Assembly (NCBI RefSeq): GCF_027484545.1
Contig: NZ_JAIXST010000063.1
Span: forward strand, 1 to 50,948
DNA length: 50,948 nt
Direction: 5' to 3'
Source: Runella sp.
Lineage (GTDB): Bacteria > Bacteroidota > Bacteroidia > Cytophagales > Spirosomataceae
Below, piece by piece: positions 41,508-50,844 of this stretch. The notes beneath the pieces were generated by a model. That model saw only the letters and a list, made by a program, of their open reading frames with translations, was not told the origin of the DNA and did not search any database. The translations under genes were made by a program, and so were the position numbers. Each line of letters begins with the position of its first letter. Within the stretch, counting starts at the first letter, position 1.

Positions 41508-42644
41508 TTAGAATAAACCTTTCATGCCGCGAAGCATTTCATGCGCCACTTTTTCGGGTGCAAAGGGAGCTACAATGGCACGGGAAGCTTCGCCCATGCG
41601 AGTTAGATTGTTGGCATTTTGAACGAAATAGTGCATTTTATTCACTAAATCCTGCTTTTGGTGGGGATTGAAGGTAAAACCATTTTGCCCGGTCTTTACC
41701 AAATCGTCTACACAGCCTGATGGCTCTGATACCAATACGGGCAAGCCGCAAATCATAGCTTCATTGACGACTAATCCCCAAGGTTCGGATTCACTCGGCA
41801 AAACCAATACATCGGCCAAAGCCAAATATTCGGCAACTTCATACCAAGGTACTCCTGCTTCAAACCGAATAGTAGTGTTGTTGTGAGCAAGGCGTTGCAA
41901 TTCGCCTTTTTGCTCTCCTTCGCCTAAAAGCACTAATCCCCAATCAAAAGCTTCCGCGCTGATTTCAGCAAAAGCGTCTAAAAGCAACGGTAAATTTTTA
42001 GGGGGAATCAAGCGGCCGACAAAAATGAAGTTATAACGTGCCCAATTTTTGGCTTTTTTATGACTGTCGCGCTCACCAATTGCCTTTTGATAATGTTCCA
42101 AAATCACCTCGTTATCCACCACTGCAGCTTTTTGGGTAAGGATTTGGGAGGGTTTTGCCCCTAATTTTTCTAAATAAGCGGCAGATGATTTACCAAAACA
42201 AAAAAAAGCGTCAGCGCGTCCGAGCAAAAACTGTTTAAATCGCTCTTTGGCTCCCATGCGCACGTGGTCACGCACGTTGGATTCATTGGAAATGACCACT
42301 TTTATCCCCATCAGTTTGGCGTAAAACAACAAAGCCCACTGAGCAGGGTCATACCAACCCGTCAGATTCAGTACATCGGGGCGATAGCTGCGAATTTTTT
42401 TGAACAATGCTTTGGTCCGAGGCCAAAGAGCCACTTGATCCAATGAAGTATTGAAAAGCACTTCGTAATCATAATCGTAGCGAAATGCCTCGGCCTCACC
42501 CATGTTAGCTCGACTTTTTTCGGAAAGAGCGATTTGAACTACGTGAATTTGAACGTCATATTGGGGAGCCAATCGGTGCAATTCACTGAATAGTTTGGAC
42601 TTATAATGCGCCCAAAGTTGATTATGAACGATGAGTACGCGCAT
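41508..42644 (-). CDS. family 4 glycosyltransferase
   Basis: ATG 42644 (three codons inside the longest frame) gives 378 residues. GT-B fold: N-terminal RVLIVHNQLWAHYKSKLFSELHRLAP, C-terminal domain with FVGRLIPPKNLPLLLDAFAEI, and the donor site LVLPSESEPWGLVVNEAMICGLPVLVSEPSGCVDDLV with the E-x7-E pair. Likely adds a sugar to a lipid-linked surface glycan. It is the last gene of the second cluster and overlaps the SGNH gene by 23 bases. Confidence 0.9.
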   Translation of the reverse strand: MRVLIVHNQLWAHYKSKLFSELHRLAPQYDVQIHVVQIALSEKSRANMGEAEAFRYDYDYEVLFNTSLDQVALWPRTKALFKKIRSYRPDVLNLTGWYDPAQWALLFYAKLMGIKVVISNESNVRDHVRMGAKERFKQFLLGRADAFFCFGKSSAAYLEKLGAKPSQILTQKAAVVDNEVILEHYQKAIGERDSHKKAKNWARYNFIFVGRLIPPKNLPLLLDAFAEISAEAFDWGLVLLGEGEQKGELQRLAHNNTTIRFEAGVPWYEVAEYLALADVLVLPSESEPWGLVVNEAMICGLPVLVSEPSGCVDDLVKTGQNGFTFNPHQKQDLVNKMHYFVQNANNLTRMGEASRAIVAPFAPEKVAHEMLRGMKGLF

Positions 42645-43611
42645 GACGGGCAAAATAAGCGTCGAGGTATTGTTTCAAAATAGGATACAGGTGCTTTGCC
42701 ATGAAGGCTTGCCCTTTGGCATTGTAATGAATACTGTCAAAATCCGGACTTCTGAACAAGTCTTTGGCAGGATGCAGCTTCAATTCTTCTATCACCGGAA
42801 TGTGATTTTTACGGGCAAACGCCAAAATTTCTTCCCCCTGACTATCGTAGCGATTTTGTGCAATTTCGGGTAATTCCGGATGCAGATACATCAAAAACGG
42901 AATGCCAAGAGCTTTGGTCGTGTCAGCTAATTTCTGAAAACCCGGGTTGAAAACAGTGCCAAATTTATGAATAACATCGTTGGGAGCTTTTTGAGTAGCG
43001 GGGCCAAAAAACTCTTTCAAAGGCACTTCTACGTAATGATAGACAAACAGGGTATAAATGTAGCGATGCCAAAATTCATACAAGGCGACTTTGTATTGTT
43101 TATCGGGATAATTGGGATTAGTTCCTACTACTTTATGGTGACTCATGTTGTCGTAGGCATCGTGGCTGCTCGTTACTAAACAAACTACATCTGCCCCAAA
43201 GAATCCTTTCTTTTTTAGAAAGGCAAAGACATTGTCGGGCCCCCATGAACCCGCTGAAATATTGAGTACCCGAACAGGCTTTTTGTAGTGTTCGGTAAAC
43301 TGTTTTTCCAAAATTGTTGAAGCCAAATTATCGTGGTCGGTGGGATTTCCGCCATTGATTACCGAATCTCCTACCAGCAAAATGACCGTGGTATCGGTGG
43401 GATTAATGGATTCGCTGCGTATCGAAAACTCGTTGGTACGCACCACATTTCGGAAACGAAACCGATATTGATTGGGAGCAAAAACGTACTCAAAATCAGG
43501 GTCTTCGATGTAGAGAGGTGCGTTGCAAAAGCCAAATCCAAAGCGCAAAACCAATTCAGCTATTCCAAGAATAGCCAACACAATAATCAACCTTTTGCGC
43601 CAATAGTTCAC
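42622..43611 (-). CDS. SGNH/GDSL hydrolase-like protein
   Basis: A 329-residue protein starting with GTG and a single N-terminal membrane helix (LIIVLAILGIAELVLRFGF). VILLVGDSVINGG holds the GDS block, NISAGSWGPDN the block II glycine, and DFDSIHYNAKGQAFMAKHL the C-terminal Asp-x-x-His pair. These are the elements of an SGNH esterase facing the periplasm. In a polysaccharide cluster, acetylation or deacetylation of the glycan is likely, perhaps with the acyltransferase 4 kb upstream. Confidence 0.82.
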   Translation of the reverse strand: MNYWRKRLIIVLAILGIAELVLRFGFGFCNAPLYIEDPDFEYVFAPNQYRFRFRNVVRTNEFSIRSESINPTDTTVILLVGDSVINGGNPTDHDNLASTILEKQFTEHYKKPVRVLNISAGSWGPDNVFAFLKKKGFFGADVVCLVTSSHDAYDNMSHHKVVGTNPNYPDKQYKVALYEFWHRYIYTLFVYHYVEVPLKEFFGPATQKAPNDVIHKFGTVFNPGFQKLADTTKALGIPFLMYLHPELPEIAQNRYDSQGEEILAFARKNHIPVIEELKLHPAKDLFRSPDFDSIHYNAKGQAFMAKHLYPILKQYLDAYFARHARTHRS

Positions 43612-43644
43612 GATTTTATGAGTGATTTTAACTGCCTAATGTTG

Positions 43645-45207
43645 TTACTTTCCTTCGTAAATTTTAAACTTCTTTGTTTGCTTCACCAATCGAAATTGAT
43701 AGTTCGGAAATTGACTTTCCAATGACGGGCTACTTGGAAGTTGTTGGTAAGCTTCATGCACAAAAGCATATAAAGTTCCACCTTTCCCTTCATAACGGTC
43801 AGCTAAAAATCCGCAGCCTTTGGCGAATTTATAATCAATACTTCCCACCAATTTACGAGCCTGAGTTGCATCTACATTGAGTGAACCGGAAGTGAAATAC
43901 AAAATGTTGCCGGGCTTGTCAACAGCATGAATAAAAGTCAAGTCTTCAGGGGTAGCATGACGTAATGCGAAACCGGCGCTTCCTGTGGCCGATTCATTTT
44001 TGATTTCTAATTTTTTAATAACAAACGAGGCTAATCCATAACCCGTATTCAGGATAATGAGTGCCCAAAATGCCAATTTTAGAACGGCTTTCGGGCGACG
44101 TAGTTCGACTAATAATAAAGGTAAAAATAAATAGGCAACGATTTTAGTGTGGCGATACTCAATGGAAATTTCAGCTCCTTTGTTATAAAGCAGCAGAAAA
44201 ACTCCACAATACACGATATAGAATCCTATGAAAATTCGACGTGCATCTGCGAATTTTGTTCGAGAAACGATCCATAACAGGCCAACAAAGCCACCAAACA
44301 TCAAAACATAATAAACCCCGTGGCCCCACCATGGAAGCTCAGTACGTTGCAGCAGTTGGGGATACATCTCTGCAATACTGAACCAATGAGTTAATGGATA
44401 AGTTAGTGTTTCAAACGATGCCCATGCTATTTTGAAAGGTTGACTTGTACTTGTAATTGGGCTGGTACCAAGATTAATAAATCCGAATTGAGTAAGTGCC
44501 AAATAGAATAACATACACCCGCCTACTGCTACAGTAGTCCAAAAAGAAGGGTTAAAAATTTTCCTGCTCTTGGATAAATCCGTTAAAAAAGCTAACCCTG
44601 CACACCCACACAAAGCAGCTAATCCAATGGTATAGGCCGATTTGAAAAAGAAGCACACCAATGACAGTACTAACAAACCTCCAAACAATTTAAGAGGTTG
44701 TGAGCGGTATTTAAGGTAAAACCAAATCGTCCAAGGTTGACTCCCGAAAAGCAACAACTCTCCACCGGTATAATTTAAGAAATTGATGGTAAAAAGCCGT
44801 GACGTGGTGATAAAAAAGATACTAAGCGCAATCGTCGTTTTATCAAATTCTAATTGCTGATACACAAAGCGCCAACCGATTAAACCAATGATTGAAAACG
44901 CTAATGTAACCCATAAAGATGCACTGCCTTGCGAAATTCCCAATACGTTACTCACTACCCCAGGCACCATATATTGCCCAGGGCTCCACCACGTCAAAAA
45001 TAAAGATTGGTTTTCGGCTATGTTGGTTGGAGATGGTACAGAAAGTGTATTGAAGGAATTTCCACGGAGCATTTCATCCCATACCGACAACCCAAATCCG
45101 GGATCTTCCCCTAATACCAAAGCGATTCCAAAGCCTGCTATGGTAAAAGCCAACAACAAAAAAATCAGTAAGTAGCGATTGGTCAGTATTTTCTCAGGAA
45201 AAGTCAT
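43645..45207 (-). CDS. polytopic membrane protein, GT-C-like
   Basis: A 520-residue integral membrane protein with about ten to eleven hydrophobic segments and a C-terminal soluble part of about 100 residues. The first outer loop (LGEDPGFGLSVWDEMLRGNSFNT) has acidic residues in the position used by GT-C glycosyltransferases. A mannosyl- or arabinosyl-transferase role is an inference; no family signature is decisive. It lies between a polymerase-like gene and the SGNH gene in a tight minus-strand operon. Confidence 0.7.
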   Translation of the reverse strand: MTFPEKILTNRYLLIFLLLAFTIAGFGIALVLGEDPGFGLSVWDEMLRGNSFNTLSVPSPTNIAENQSLFLTWWSPGQYMVPGVVSNVLGISQGSASLWVTLAFSIIGLIGWRFVYQQLEFDKTTIALSIFFITTSRLFTINFLNYTGGELLLFGSQPWTIWFYLKYRSQPLKLFGGLLVLSLVCFFFKSAYTIGLAALCGCAGLAFLTDLSKSRKIFNPSFWTTVAVGGCMLFYLALTQFGFINLGTSPITSTSQPFKIAWASFETLTYPLTHWFSIAEMYPQLLQRTELPWWGHGVYYVLMFGGFVGLLWIVSRTKFADARRIFIGFYIVYCGVFLLLYNKGAEISIEYRHTKIVAYLFLPLLLVELRRPKAVLKLAFWALIILNTGYGLASFVIKKLEIKNESATGSAGFALRHATPEDLTFIHAVDKPGNILYFTSGSLNVDATQARKLVGSIDYKFAKGCGFLADRYEGKGGTLYAFVHEAYQQLPSSPSLESQFPNYQFRLVKQTKKFKIYEGK

Positions 45208-45215
45208 AAAACGAC

Positions 45216-46514
45216 CTACGCAGTCTGTGGTTTTAAGGTTGCGGGTTGTGTTTTAGGAGTATAAATTCCAAAAAAACGAATGTAGAAAACATACACCAAC
45301 CACATACTGAGATCTATCGGGCGGGCTCCTGAAAACAAAGCGATCAGGATAACGATAGAAAAATATGCCATGAATTTGGACAGGTCACTTGCCGGCCTGA
45401 AAAATTGCTGAACCGCAATAACCCCCATAACCAAGAAGAAGCTGTTGAATAATATAAATCCTAAAATTCCTTGATTTACAAGTGCTTCCAGCGCAGGAAC
45501 ATCAAAAAACTGGGCTTTGTATCCTTCTCCGAATAAAATTTTACCCCATGAGCCTTCTCCCAGGAAAATTTCATACACATACCTGAAACTGTATACACGA
45601 TTAACTGAAGAATAGTCAATTTCGGCAGATTTCTGGTCAACTTCGACTCCCGTAACGGTGTAAATTACTTTCCCAAATCGAGATATGAAGGTATTAAAAT
45701 AGACAGAAAGAGCGTAGGAAGCAAATCGAAACTGAGATAACAATAACGCAACAATCCCATATACTACGGCAACGATAGCCAAAACTCGCGGTCGAAAAAC
45801 GGAACCCACTACCTGGCGGCCGTGTAAGGTCAGGTAAATGACGGCCATAATGGCCAAGCCAATCAGACTGATATTGGTACGGGCTAAAATCAAAACACCC
45901 ATGGAAAAGACCGCCACCAAATAATAAAATACTTTAATGACAACGCTTTTGACCCGACCCGATACGATAAGAGCAGCCAAAACGCCGCATAGGGCATTGT
46001 TGGCATAAGCGTGGGGGTTACTGTTCTGGGTGTTGGCGGCAAATTTTATCGCTGCCCGTTCTCCAAAAGTCCAGTGAGGGTCACGGGTTAAGCTATACAA
46101 AAGTCCTGCGCTTGCAATAAGCGAGTAAAAGACCATTACAATCAGAATAATGTGTACTTTATCATTCGGATAGTACATCGAAGCAAACAAGAACACCAAA
46201 GGGATAACATAGGTGAGGGTTTCACGGACTCGTTCTGGATACCCGTTGGGGCTGGGATAATACTGCCAATACAACCAACCCAGTACAATGAAACCGAACC
46301 AGCAGGCAAAAAGCATTCGGTTAGGCAAATAAACTGTACGAAAAATATTCATGGGCATTAGCAGTAAAATGCCTAACCCCCAATACAAAATTGTAAATGT
46401 ACTTCCGCTTGGACCAACCCCAAAACCGTCCCGAACGATAAACACAATCGGATAGGAATTCCAAAGCATGTTTACCCCCAATGCTTGACGATAATATTTC
46501 AAATCATTCCACAT
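45216..46514 (-). CDS. O-antigen polymerase/ligase-like membrane protein
   Basis: A 432-residue membrane protein with ten or more hydrophobic segments. The long periplasmic loop near residues 270-340 contains SVNRVYSFRYVYEIFLGEGSWGKILFGEGYKAQF, like the R-x3-W/Y pattern of Wzy/WaaL proteins. It probably polymerises or ligates lipid-linked repeat units of the cell-surface polysaccharide. Spacing to both neighbours is 8-9 bases, so it is co-transcribed. Wzy and WaaL cannot be told apart from sequence alone. Confidence 0.8.
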   Translation of the reverse strand: MWNDLKYYRQALGVNMLWNSYPIVFIVRDGFGVGPSGSTFTILYWGLGILLLMPMNIFRTVYLPNRMLFACWFGFIVLGWLYWQYYPSPNGYPERVRETLTYVIPLVFLFASMYYPNDKVHIILIVMVFYSLIASAGLLYSLTRDPHWTFGERAAIKFAANTQNSNPHAYANNALCGVLAALIVSGRVKSVVIKVFYYLVAVFSMGVLILARTNISLIGLAIMAVIYLTLHGRQVVGSVFRPRVLAIVAVVYGIVALLLSQFRFASYALSVYFNTFISRFGKVIYTVTGVEVDQKSAEIDYSSVNRVYSFRYVYEIFLGEGSWGKILFGEGYKAQFFDVPALEALVNQGILGFILFNSFFLVMGVIAVQQFFRPASDLSKFMAYFSIVILIALFSGARPIDLSMWLVYVFYIRFFGIYTPKTQPATLKPQTA

Positions 46515-46523
46515 GGCCTCTGC

Positions 46524-47246
46524 TTATTTAAACAAACCGTACCTCAAAATACAATAAATGGCCCGAAAACCATCTTCCCAGTTAATTTTCTTGCCTTCGG
46601 CATATGTTCGCCCATAGTAAGAAACGCCGACTTCATAAATTCGGATGTTGGGAATTCGTGAAATTTTAGATGTTACTTCAGGCTCAAATCCGAATCGTTT
46701 TTCTTTCAAATCAAGAGATTGTACCATATCGGTTCTGAACATTTTGTAGCAAGTCTCCATATCTGTCAGATTGAGATTGCTGAACATATTGCTCAGGAAC
46801 GTCAAGAGTTTATTGCCAATAGAGTGCCAAAAGAACAAAATACGGTGAGCTTTGCCTCCCATAAAGCGCGATCCAAAAACCACATCGGCAAAACCATCCA
46901 CAATAGGTTGTAATAGTATGTTGAATTCCTGAGGGTCATACTCCAAATCGGCATCTTGAATGACTACGTAATTGCCCGTAGCGTGACGAATTCCCGTATG
47001 TAATGCGGCTCCTTTTCCCTGATTGACTTCATGTTTGAAATAAGCTACGGGTACATCAGGATGTTGAGCTTTAAAAGTAAAAATTTGGCTTTCTGTACCA
47101 TCCTTTGAACAGTCATTGACCACAATAATCTCTTTTTCAAAACCGCCGATTAATTCAACTGATGCAACGGCTTTCAAAACCGTCTGAATCGTTTTTTCTT
47201 CGTTGTATGCAGGAATAACTATGCTAAGCTTTTGATTCACAATCAA
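46524..47246 (-). CDS. family 2 glycosyltransferase (DPM1/polyprenyl-phosphate type)
   Basis: A 240-residue GT-A enzyme with [44 protein letters not shown] and the conserved [37 protein letters not shown] and [37 protein letters not shown]. This signature is typical of undecaprenyl-phosphate glucosyl- or mannosyl-transferases. No membrane helix at the C-terminus. The frame begins with TTG at 47246; a GTG two codons later is an alternative start. Confidence 0.92.
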   Translation of the reverse strand: MIVNQKLSIVIPAYNEEKTIQTVLKAVASVELIGGFEKEIIVVNDCSKDGTESQIFTFKAQHPDVPVAYFKHEVNQGKGAALHTGIRHATGNYVVIQDADLEYDPQEFNILLQPIVDGFADVVFGSRFMGGKAHRILFFWHSIGNKLLTFLSNMFSNLNLTDMETCYKMFRTDMVQSLDLKEKRFGFEPEVTSKISRIPNIRIYEVGVSYYGRTYAEGKKINWEDGFRAIYCILRYGLFK

Positions 47247-47252
47247 CTGAAA

Positions 47253-48296
47253 TTAAATGGTTTGATACGATGCCTTCTTTGACTTATACCATATTCTGAG
47301 GTATTGCAAAGTGGGTTTTTCAATAAAATAAGTAATAAATGAGGCAAGAATAAAAGCACTTAAGAGTGCCATTGCACCTGCCGAAATAAACGACCAACCG
47401 AATTTATCACGCAATATCGTAATAACTCCTACCATAAAATAATGGTGAATCACATAAAGACTATATGAAATCGACCCTAAATAAAGAGTGATACGATTAT
47501 TGATCCATTCTAAACGTCGGCTTACAAACAAAAAGAATAGTACAAAGTAAACGGTCGTCGTCATAAAGTACTCAATAGGGCCCAAAAATAAGCTGCTGCG
47601 GCCACTTTTATCGTACAAAAATAAAGTAACTCCGTAGGCGACTCCTATGCCCATTACTCGCCATTTATCGTAGCCTTGAGTATAAATGGTGTAAAATAAA
47701 ATTCCTGCCCAAAAAAGCTGAAAATGATTAATCAAAGGGAATACTTCCAAAATCGAAGCGTAAGCAGAAGGCGCAGCGATTCGTACCCAACTGTGTATCA
47801 GAACCTGAACAGCTACTAATCCTAACCCATACCACTCTAACCGCTTAATTTGCTTCAGATAAAAACATAACAACATCAATCCGTAAAAAAGCATTTCAAC
47901 AATCAGTGTCCAATAAGAACCATCCAAATCCCGAATGTTGAAATAATGCTGAAACATGGTCATATTGGCTAAATATTCCCCCCATGTAATCTGACTGTAT
48001 CCCAAATAGCTTCCAATTACCATACAAATAGCGGTAAGCGTCACGGCCGTCCAATATACAGGATACAAACGTGAAAATCGAGCTACTACAAAATCAAGCC
48101 CGCTGTTTGTTTTGTTGAGCGTCAAAAAAATCACGAATCCACTGATAATAAAGAATAAATCCACGCCCGTAGCTCCCCAACCCAGTTGGAAAGGTGCTTC
48201 TGACTGATGTAACGTAAGGTGAAAAAGCACTACTGCAAGTGCAGCAATCCCCCTGAACGTGTCCAAAGTGGCTAATCGTTGGTGCTTATCCGCCAT
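47253..48296 (-). CDS. acyltransferase 3 family (OafA-like)
   Basis: A 347-residue polytopic membrane protein with about ten hydrophobic segments. LATLDTFRGIAALAVVLFHLTLHQ holds the R/H motif, ATGVDLFFIISGFVIFLTL the second, and ARFSRLYPVYWTAV the third conserved block. Members O-acetylate surface glycans using acyl-CoA. Two 17-base pseudo-palindromes lie in its upstream region (48316-48359), a possible operator. It probably modifies the polysaccharide made by this cluster. Confidence 0.93.
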   Translation of the reverse strand: MADKHQRLATLDTFRGIAALAVVLFHLTLHQSEAPFQLGWGATGVDLFFIISGFVIFLTLNKTNSGLDFVVARFSRLYPVYWTAVTLTAICMVIGSYLGYSQITWGEYLANMTMFQHYFNIRDLDGSYWTLIVEMLFYGLMLLCFYLKQIKRLEWYGLGLVAVQVLIHSWVRIAAPSAYASILEVFPLINHFQLFWAGILFYTIYTQGYDKWRVMGIGVAYGVTLFLYDKSGRSSLFLGPIEYFMTTTVYFVLFFLFVSRRLEWINNRITLYLGSISYSLYVIHHYFMVGVITILRDKFGWSFISAGAMALLSAFILASFITYFIEKPTLQYLRIWYKSKKASYQTI

Positions 48297-48315
48297 ATTC
48301 CTGTTAAACTATTTC

Positions 48316-48359
48316 ACTTTGTGTTACAAAGTTGATTTTTTTACTTTGTATTTCAAAGT
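48316..48359. promoter_or_regulatory. tandem pseudo-palindromes before the acyltransferase gene
   Basis: ACTTTGTgttACAAAGT (48316-48332) and ACTTTGTattTCAAAGT (48343-48359) repeat at a 27-base interval. Each is a near-perfect dyad. They lie 20 to 63 bases before the acyltransferase start and look like a regulator binding pair; the regulator is unknown. Confidence 0.6.
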
Positions 48360-48424
48360 GAATTTTTCTCTTTTCTTTCGTATTTCTGTTTTAGTGCTCT
48401 CAAAGATGGCCGATGAAAAAGTAA

Positions 48425-49621
48425 TTAAAATAACAGTTTCTGACAGAAAACCTCTGCCGAATGGTCTTGCAGGTATTGTTTTCCATCAATTGCTACAAGA
48501 GCCTGATTTAAATATATATTCATTGCTTCGGCAATTGCTTCGGGGCGATGCGGCGAAACCGTCACCCCCAATTTGTACTGGTTTACCAATCCTTCCATCA
48601 CACCTAAGTTAGAGGCTATGAGTGGTTTACTATATTTGGCCGCCAAACCGAGGATATTACTCGAACTGAAAAAATTAATGTAAGGTACCAATACTACATC
48701 CGAAATTTTGAATAGTTCGTTGGTGTCTGCCGGATTAAAAAACCGGAAATGCTTCACAAAACGAACCTCCGGATACTTTTTTTCAGCTTCATTAATAGAC
48801 GCAAAAAGAGTGGATTCATAGCCTTTTTCAGGTTCGCCACAAATGAGGATGCAAATACGCTGACGCTCCTTTGGGCTGATTCGTTTTAAAGCAGCCAGAA
48901 TGTTGGGTACATTTTTACGAGACGAAAGATGACCGTAAATCAAAAAAACGCGCTTACTTTCTTCAAGGCCGTATTTCGTTTTCAACTCTTCGATCGATAT
49001 AGAAGTGATTTGACCTACTTCGATAGGGTCAGGAAGGTGCTCAAAACGGTTGCCGAAACGTTGATTGTATTCGTTTACTCCCTGCTTGTCGTTAAGAAAA
49101 AAAATCCTTTCCAATAATGGATTACGAAGCATCCATCTTATTTGCCAACCTTTGCGCCAACCGCGCCATTCGCGCCGCAGTTTTGCTTTGATTGTAGAGC
49201 CGTCTTCGTAATATTTGCGAAAAGGTAAGAACAAAAGCCCTGATAATTTTACACCCAAGCCACGAACTGCACTGCGCCCTACTTCGTACTGAAAAGCATC
49301 TATGTGCATAAATATGAGTCGTTTAGCTTCATATTCGTGAATTAGTTTTGTCAAATAACTCATCTCCGCACCCGCACGCCCCAATACGCTCGTATGAGAC
49401 AAAAATGCGTCGAGTTGTTCCAATGGAATAAAGCGAAACCGGATAAGTGACTCGTCGTTTTGAAAACGTGCTTTTGCCCCTTCGTGAAGAACAAAGAGAA
49501 ACTGTTCTCTAACTGAAATAGGTGAATTTTTAAGATATTCTACCAGAAATTGTAAATAATCCAAATGATGCCCGCTGATGTCTCGGTCATAAATAAGGGT
49601 ACGTTCCGGGATTTGCATCAT
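48425..49621 (-). CDS. GT4-like glycosyltransferase
   Basis: A 398-residue GT-B enzyme. The C-terminal half has VFLIYGHLSSRKNVPNILAALKRI, ICGEPEKGYES and VVLVPYINFFSSSNILGLAAKYSKPLIASNLGVMEGLV. The last replaces the usual E-G-F-G-L block with SSSNILGLA, so the donor pocket differs from classical GT4. The N-terminus DRDISGHHLDYLQFLVEYL is a motif of some exopolysaccharide transferases. Two ATG codons in tandem (49621, 49618) overlap the TGA of the upstream gene. Confidence 0.82.
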   Translation of the reverse strand: MMQIPERTLIYDRDISGHHLDYLQFLVEYLKNSPISVREQFLFVLHEGAKARFQNDESLIRFRFIPLEQLDAFLSHTSVLGRAGAEMSYLTKLIHEYEAKRLIFMHIDAFQYEVGRSAVRGLGVKLSGLLFLPFRKYYEDGSTIKAKLRREWRGWRKGWQIRWMLRNPLLERIFFLNDKQGVNEYNQRFGNRFEHLPDPIEVGQITSISIEELKTKYGLEESKRVFLIYGHLSSRKNVPNILAALKRISPKERQRICILICGEPEKGYESTLFASINEAEKKYPEVRFVKHFRFFNPADTNELFKISDVVLVPYINFFSSSNILGLAAKYSKPLIASNLGVMEGLVNQYKLGVTVSPHRPEAIAEAMNIYLNQALVAIDGKQYLQDHSAEVFCQKLLF

Positions 49622-50733
49622 ACGTTTACTAATTCTTTATAAGCTTCTAAGGTACGTTGGGCTGTGGTTTCGGCCTTGAAAAGAGGTACTCGCTCATACC
49701 CTCGTACTCGCATCGAATTTTGTAAGGATTCACTGTAAACTACCTGCTCGATTGCTGCTGTGATGGAGTCGGTTCGCTCGGCTTCAAAATAGACCGCAGC
49801 GTCTTCGGCAATTTCATCGAATGAAGTACCCGTTGTTAATGCCACCGGACATCCGCAACTCATCGCTTCTAGTATAGGCAGTCCAAAGCCTTCCATCAGC
49901 GATGGGAAAACAAAAACTTGGGCTTTACCATACAGTTGCACCAACGTATTGTCAGCGACTATTGGATGGTATTGTACCTGCTTTTCAAGTTTAGCTGTTC
50001 TAATTGCTTCTTTTTCTTCATTGATAAAGTCCCCTCCACCTGCACAAATAAGATGTAAGTCTTTGTCTTTTAATAGAATAGGGGCTATTGCTTCAAGAAA
50101 ACGGTCAAAGTTTTTGTAGAAATCACGTCTTCCTACAAAAAGGATATAGCGTTTGGGCAACGTCTGTGTTAAACCTTCCACAAAAGAGGGCTGGGCTAAG
50201 TAATTTCCAAGTGGGATTACTTTAATCTTCGTCTCATCCACGTCGAAATATTCCAAAATTCCGCGCTTAGTGGCTTCCGAAACTGAAATAACCACGTCAG
50301 CACGTCGCAGCAGGCGTTGCTTTAATTCAGAAAGACCTTCTCCCAATACCGGGTAAGTTTCGCCGAATTTCTCACTCAGTACATCGTGAAAAGTCAAAAC
50401 CAGCGGCTTTTTTCCAACTTTATCTAAAAAATAGGAATGATAATAAGTGGGATGAAAAATGTCGAAATTACCCAAAGATAATTTGGTGGAACTATACAGG
50501 CGGTTAATGCGGGAAATGACTTGATTTGCTCTTAAATTATTGGCAAGTTTCTGATAACCAATAGGATTAGAATAGGAGACATTCCTCAAATATTCGTTAT
50601 TAGAGAATTTTAGTGACAATTCAAATTCGATGTCCTTTCGACCTTCAAAGGAATTCATCAATTCATAAAAGTACCGCGAAATGCCGCCGTATTGGGTTCC
50701 GGTAAAGGTCTGGTGATCATATAAGACTTTCAT
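49618..50733 (-). CDS. family 4 glycosyltransferase
   Basis: ATG 50733 gives 371 residues; MKVLYDHQTFTGTQYGGISRYFYELMNSF is the typical GT4 start, so the longer frame to 50787 is not used. C-terminal motifs: YILFVGRRDFYKNFDRFLEAI, and the donor site VFVFPSLMEGFGLPILEAMSCGCPVALTTGTSFDEIAEDAA with the E-x7-E pair. It resembles mannosyltransferases of exopolysaccharide clusters. Its stop overlaps the next start (ATGA-type), and a TACTTTTG box lies upstream at 50792-50785, so it may head the operon. Confidence 0.93.
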   Translation of the reverse strand: MKVLYDHQTFTGTQYGGISRYFYELMNSFEGRKDIEFELSLKFSNNEYLRNVSYSNPIGYQKLANNLRANQVISRINRLYSSTKLSLGNFDIFHPTYYHSYFLDKVGKKPLVLTFHDVLSEKFGETYPVLGEGLSELKQRLLRRADVVISVSEATKRGILEYFDVDETKIKVIPLGNYLAQPSFVEGLTQTLPKRYILFVGRRDFYKNFDRFLEAIAPILLKDKDLHLICAGGGDFINEEKEAIRTAKLEKQVQYHPIVADNTLVQLYGKAQVFVFPSLMEGFGLPILEAMSCGCPVALTTGTSFDEIAEDAAVYFEAERTDSITAAIEQVVYSESLQNSMRVRGYERVPLFKAETTAQRTLEAYKELVNV

Positions 50734-50784
50734 GCAGCACTCATTACTGATAAAAAATGAGCCGCTTTTAGCGGATATTTCCCG

Positions 50785-50792
50785 CAAAAGTA
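50785..50792 (-). promoter_or_regulatory. possible promoter of the second glycan cluster
   Basis: TACTTTTG on the minus strand matches TAnnTTTG, about 52 bases before ATG 50733. No TTG -33 box at standard spacing. A five-base-pair hairpin CCGCT / AGCGG at 50762-50774, then a run of T's, lies in the leader. Confidence 0.45.
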
Positions 50793-50844
50793 CAAAAAAA
50801 CCGGTATGGAATTGGCTATTTAGTTATTTTATAGGGTGATTGCA

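Noticed and set aside
48259-48612. Plus-strand open frame across the start of the acyltransferase and the end of a glycosyltransferase gene
   Set aside because: It overlaps two well-supported genes on the opposite strand and shows no recognisable domain.
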